NCBI GenBank assembly: GCA_932521035.1
Contig: OW051493.1
Coordinates: 5,456,001 to 5,520,000, forward strand
Direction of reading: 5' to 3'
Length of the DNA: 64,000 bases
Source of the DNA: Oscheius dolichura
Lineage: Eukaryota; Nematoda; Chromadorea; Rhabditida; Rhabditidae
The notes under the pieces are model-generated. The model saw nothing but the letters and a program-made list of their open reading frames with translations, did no database searches and was not told the origin of the DNA. This document shows, one piece after another, positions 63,800-64,000 of the stretch; position 1 is the stretch's first letter, and each line of letters begins with the position of its first letter. The position numbers and the translations under genes were made by a program.

Positions 63800-64000
63800 A
63801 TGTGGCTACTATACCTGTTACCGTTACTAGTTGGGGTTGCTGCCGACCGTGTCTTAGTATTGGTTGATAACGACAACATAAGACAGAGCCATTCGATCTT
63901 CTTTAAGAGTCTAGAAGGTTGCCTTATTTCTATCTCCATTCTAAATTGGTAATTTTCAGAACGTGGCCACTCGCTAGCTTTCAAACTTGCTGACGATCCA
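63800..64000 (+). CDS. ostb-1: DDOST/OST48, oligosaccharyltransferase subunit, 5' part
   Basis: The CDS is join(63800..63917,63960..64000), running out of the window. A TTTTCAG acceptor ends 2 nt before the ATG. The signal peptide is MWLLYLLPLLVGVAA. The start of the mature protein, RVLVLVDNDNIRQSHSIFFKSLEERG and KLADDP, matches the DDOST N-terminus (RALVLVDN...THSLFFRSL...RG...KTADDP) as remembered. The protein is a non-catalytic subunit of the ER N-glycosylation complex. It is the fifth gene of the closely spaced plus-strand cluster. Confidence 0.9.

Overview
The window is nuclear DNA from a nematode. The evidence is an FMRFamide-like gene encoding three AQTFVRFG peptides (flp-16 type), a tandem-repeat galectin close to LEC-1, F-spondin, a degenerin/ENaC channel, introns mostly 29-50 nt long with TTTCAG-type 3' sites, many TTTCAG-type acceptors just upstream of start codons (probable spliced-leader sites), and a Tc3-like transposon. 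The species cannot be named from this sequence. Exon joins were worked out by hand from splice signals, reading-frame phase and remembered protein families; no search was run.

Layout. 0-4.1 kb: end of lec-1 (+), then a minus-strand pair (fibrillarin, then a CAAP1-like gene), then a small membrane protein. 4.1-9.9 kb: non-coding sequence around flp-16. 9.9-11.5 kb: a decayed Tc3-like element. 12.3-15.6 kb: a KCNQ potassium channel with two inverted-repeat insertions in introns and a pore built from microexons. 15.8-18.5 kb: three tandem kappa-class GST genes. 18.8-19.7 kb: a DDAH-like enzyme. 20.4-22.0 kb: a Ulp/SENP protease (-). 22.0-26.3 kb: no recognisable gene. 26.3-30.2 kb: a small unknown protein, poly(ADP-ribose) glycohydrolase, and a coiled-coil gene with an in-frame TAG. 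30.8-37.1 kb: BTAF1/MOT1 in 33 exons. 37.4-40.7 kb: F-spondin, with a small antisense membrane-protein frame in an intron. 40.7-42.0 kb: a stargazin/TARP-like protein (-). 43.1-51.9 kb: ire-1, whose 5.0-kb intron contains a complete degenerin/ENaC gene on the other strand. 52.3-59.5 kb: a CCDC50-like ubiquitin-binding protein (-), two small unknown proteins, an SH2-tyrosine kinase lacking the usual SH2 arginine, and an alpha-arrestin (-). 60.8-64 kb: a tight same-strand run of housekeeping genes (SMIM20/MITRAC7, SDS22, Sm D2, a mitochondrial-type membrane protein, and the start of DDOST).

Themes. The middle of the window is GC-rich and carries mostly neuronal, membrane and signalling genes. 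The two AT-richer segments (about 1.0-3.6 kb and 60.4-64 kb) carry housekeeping genes with close same-strand spacing, which looks operonic. The most notable architectures are the degenerin gene nested in ire-1, the antisense frame nested in the F-spondin gene, and the microexon-encoded KCNQ selectivity filter.
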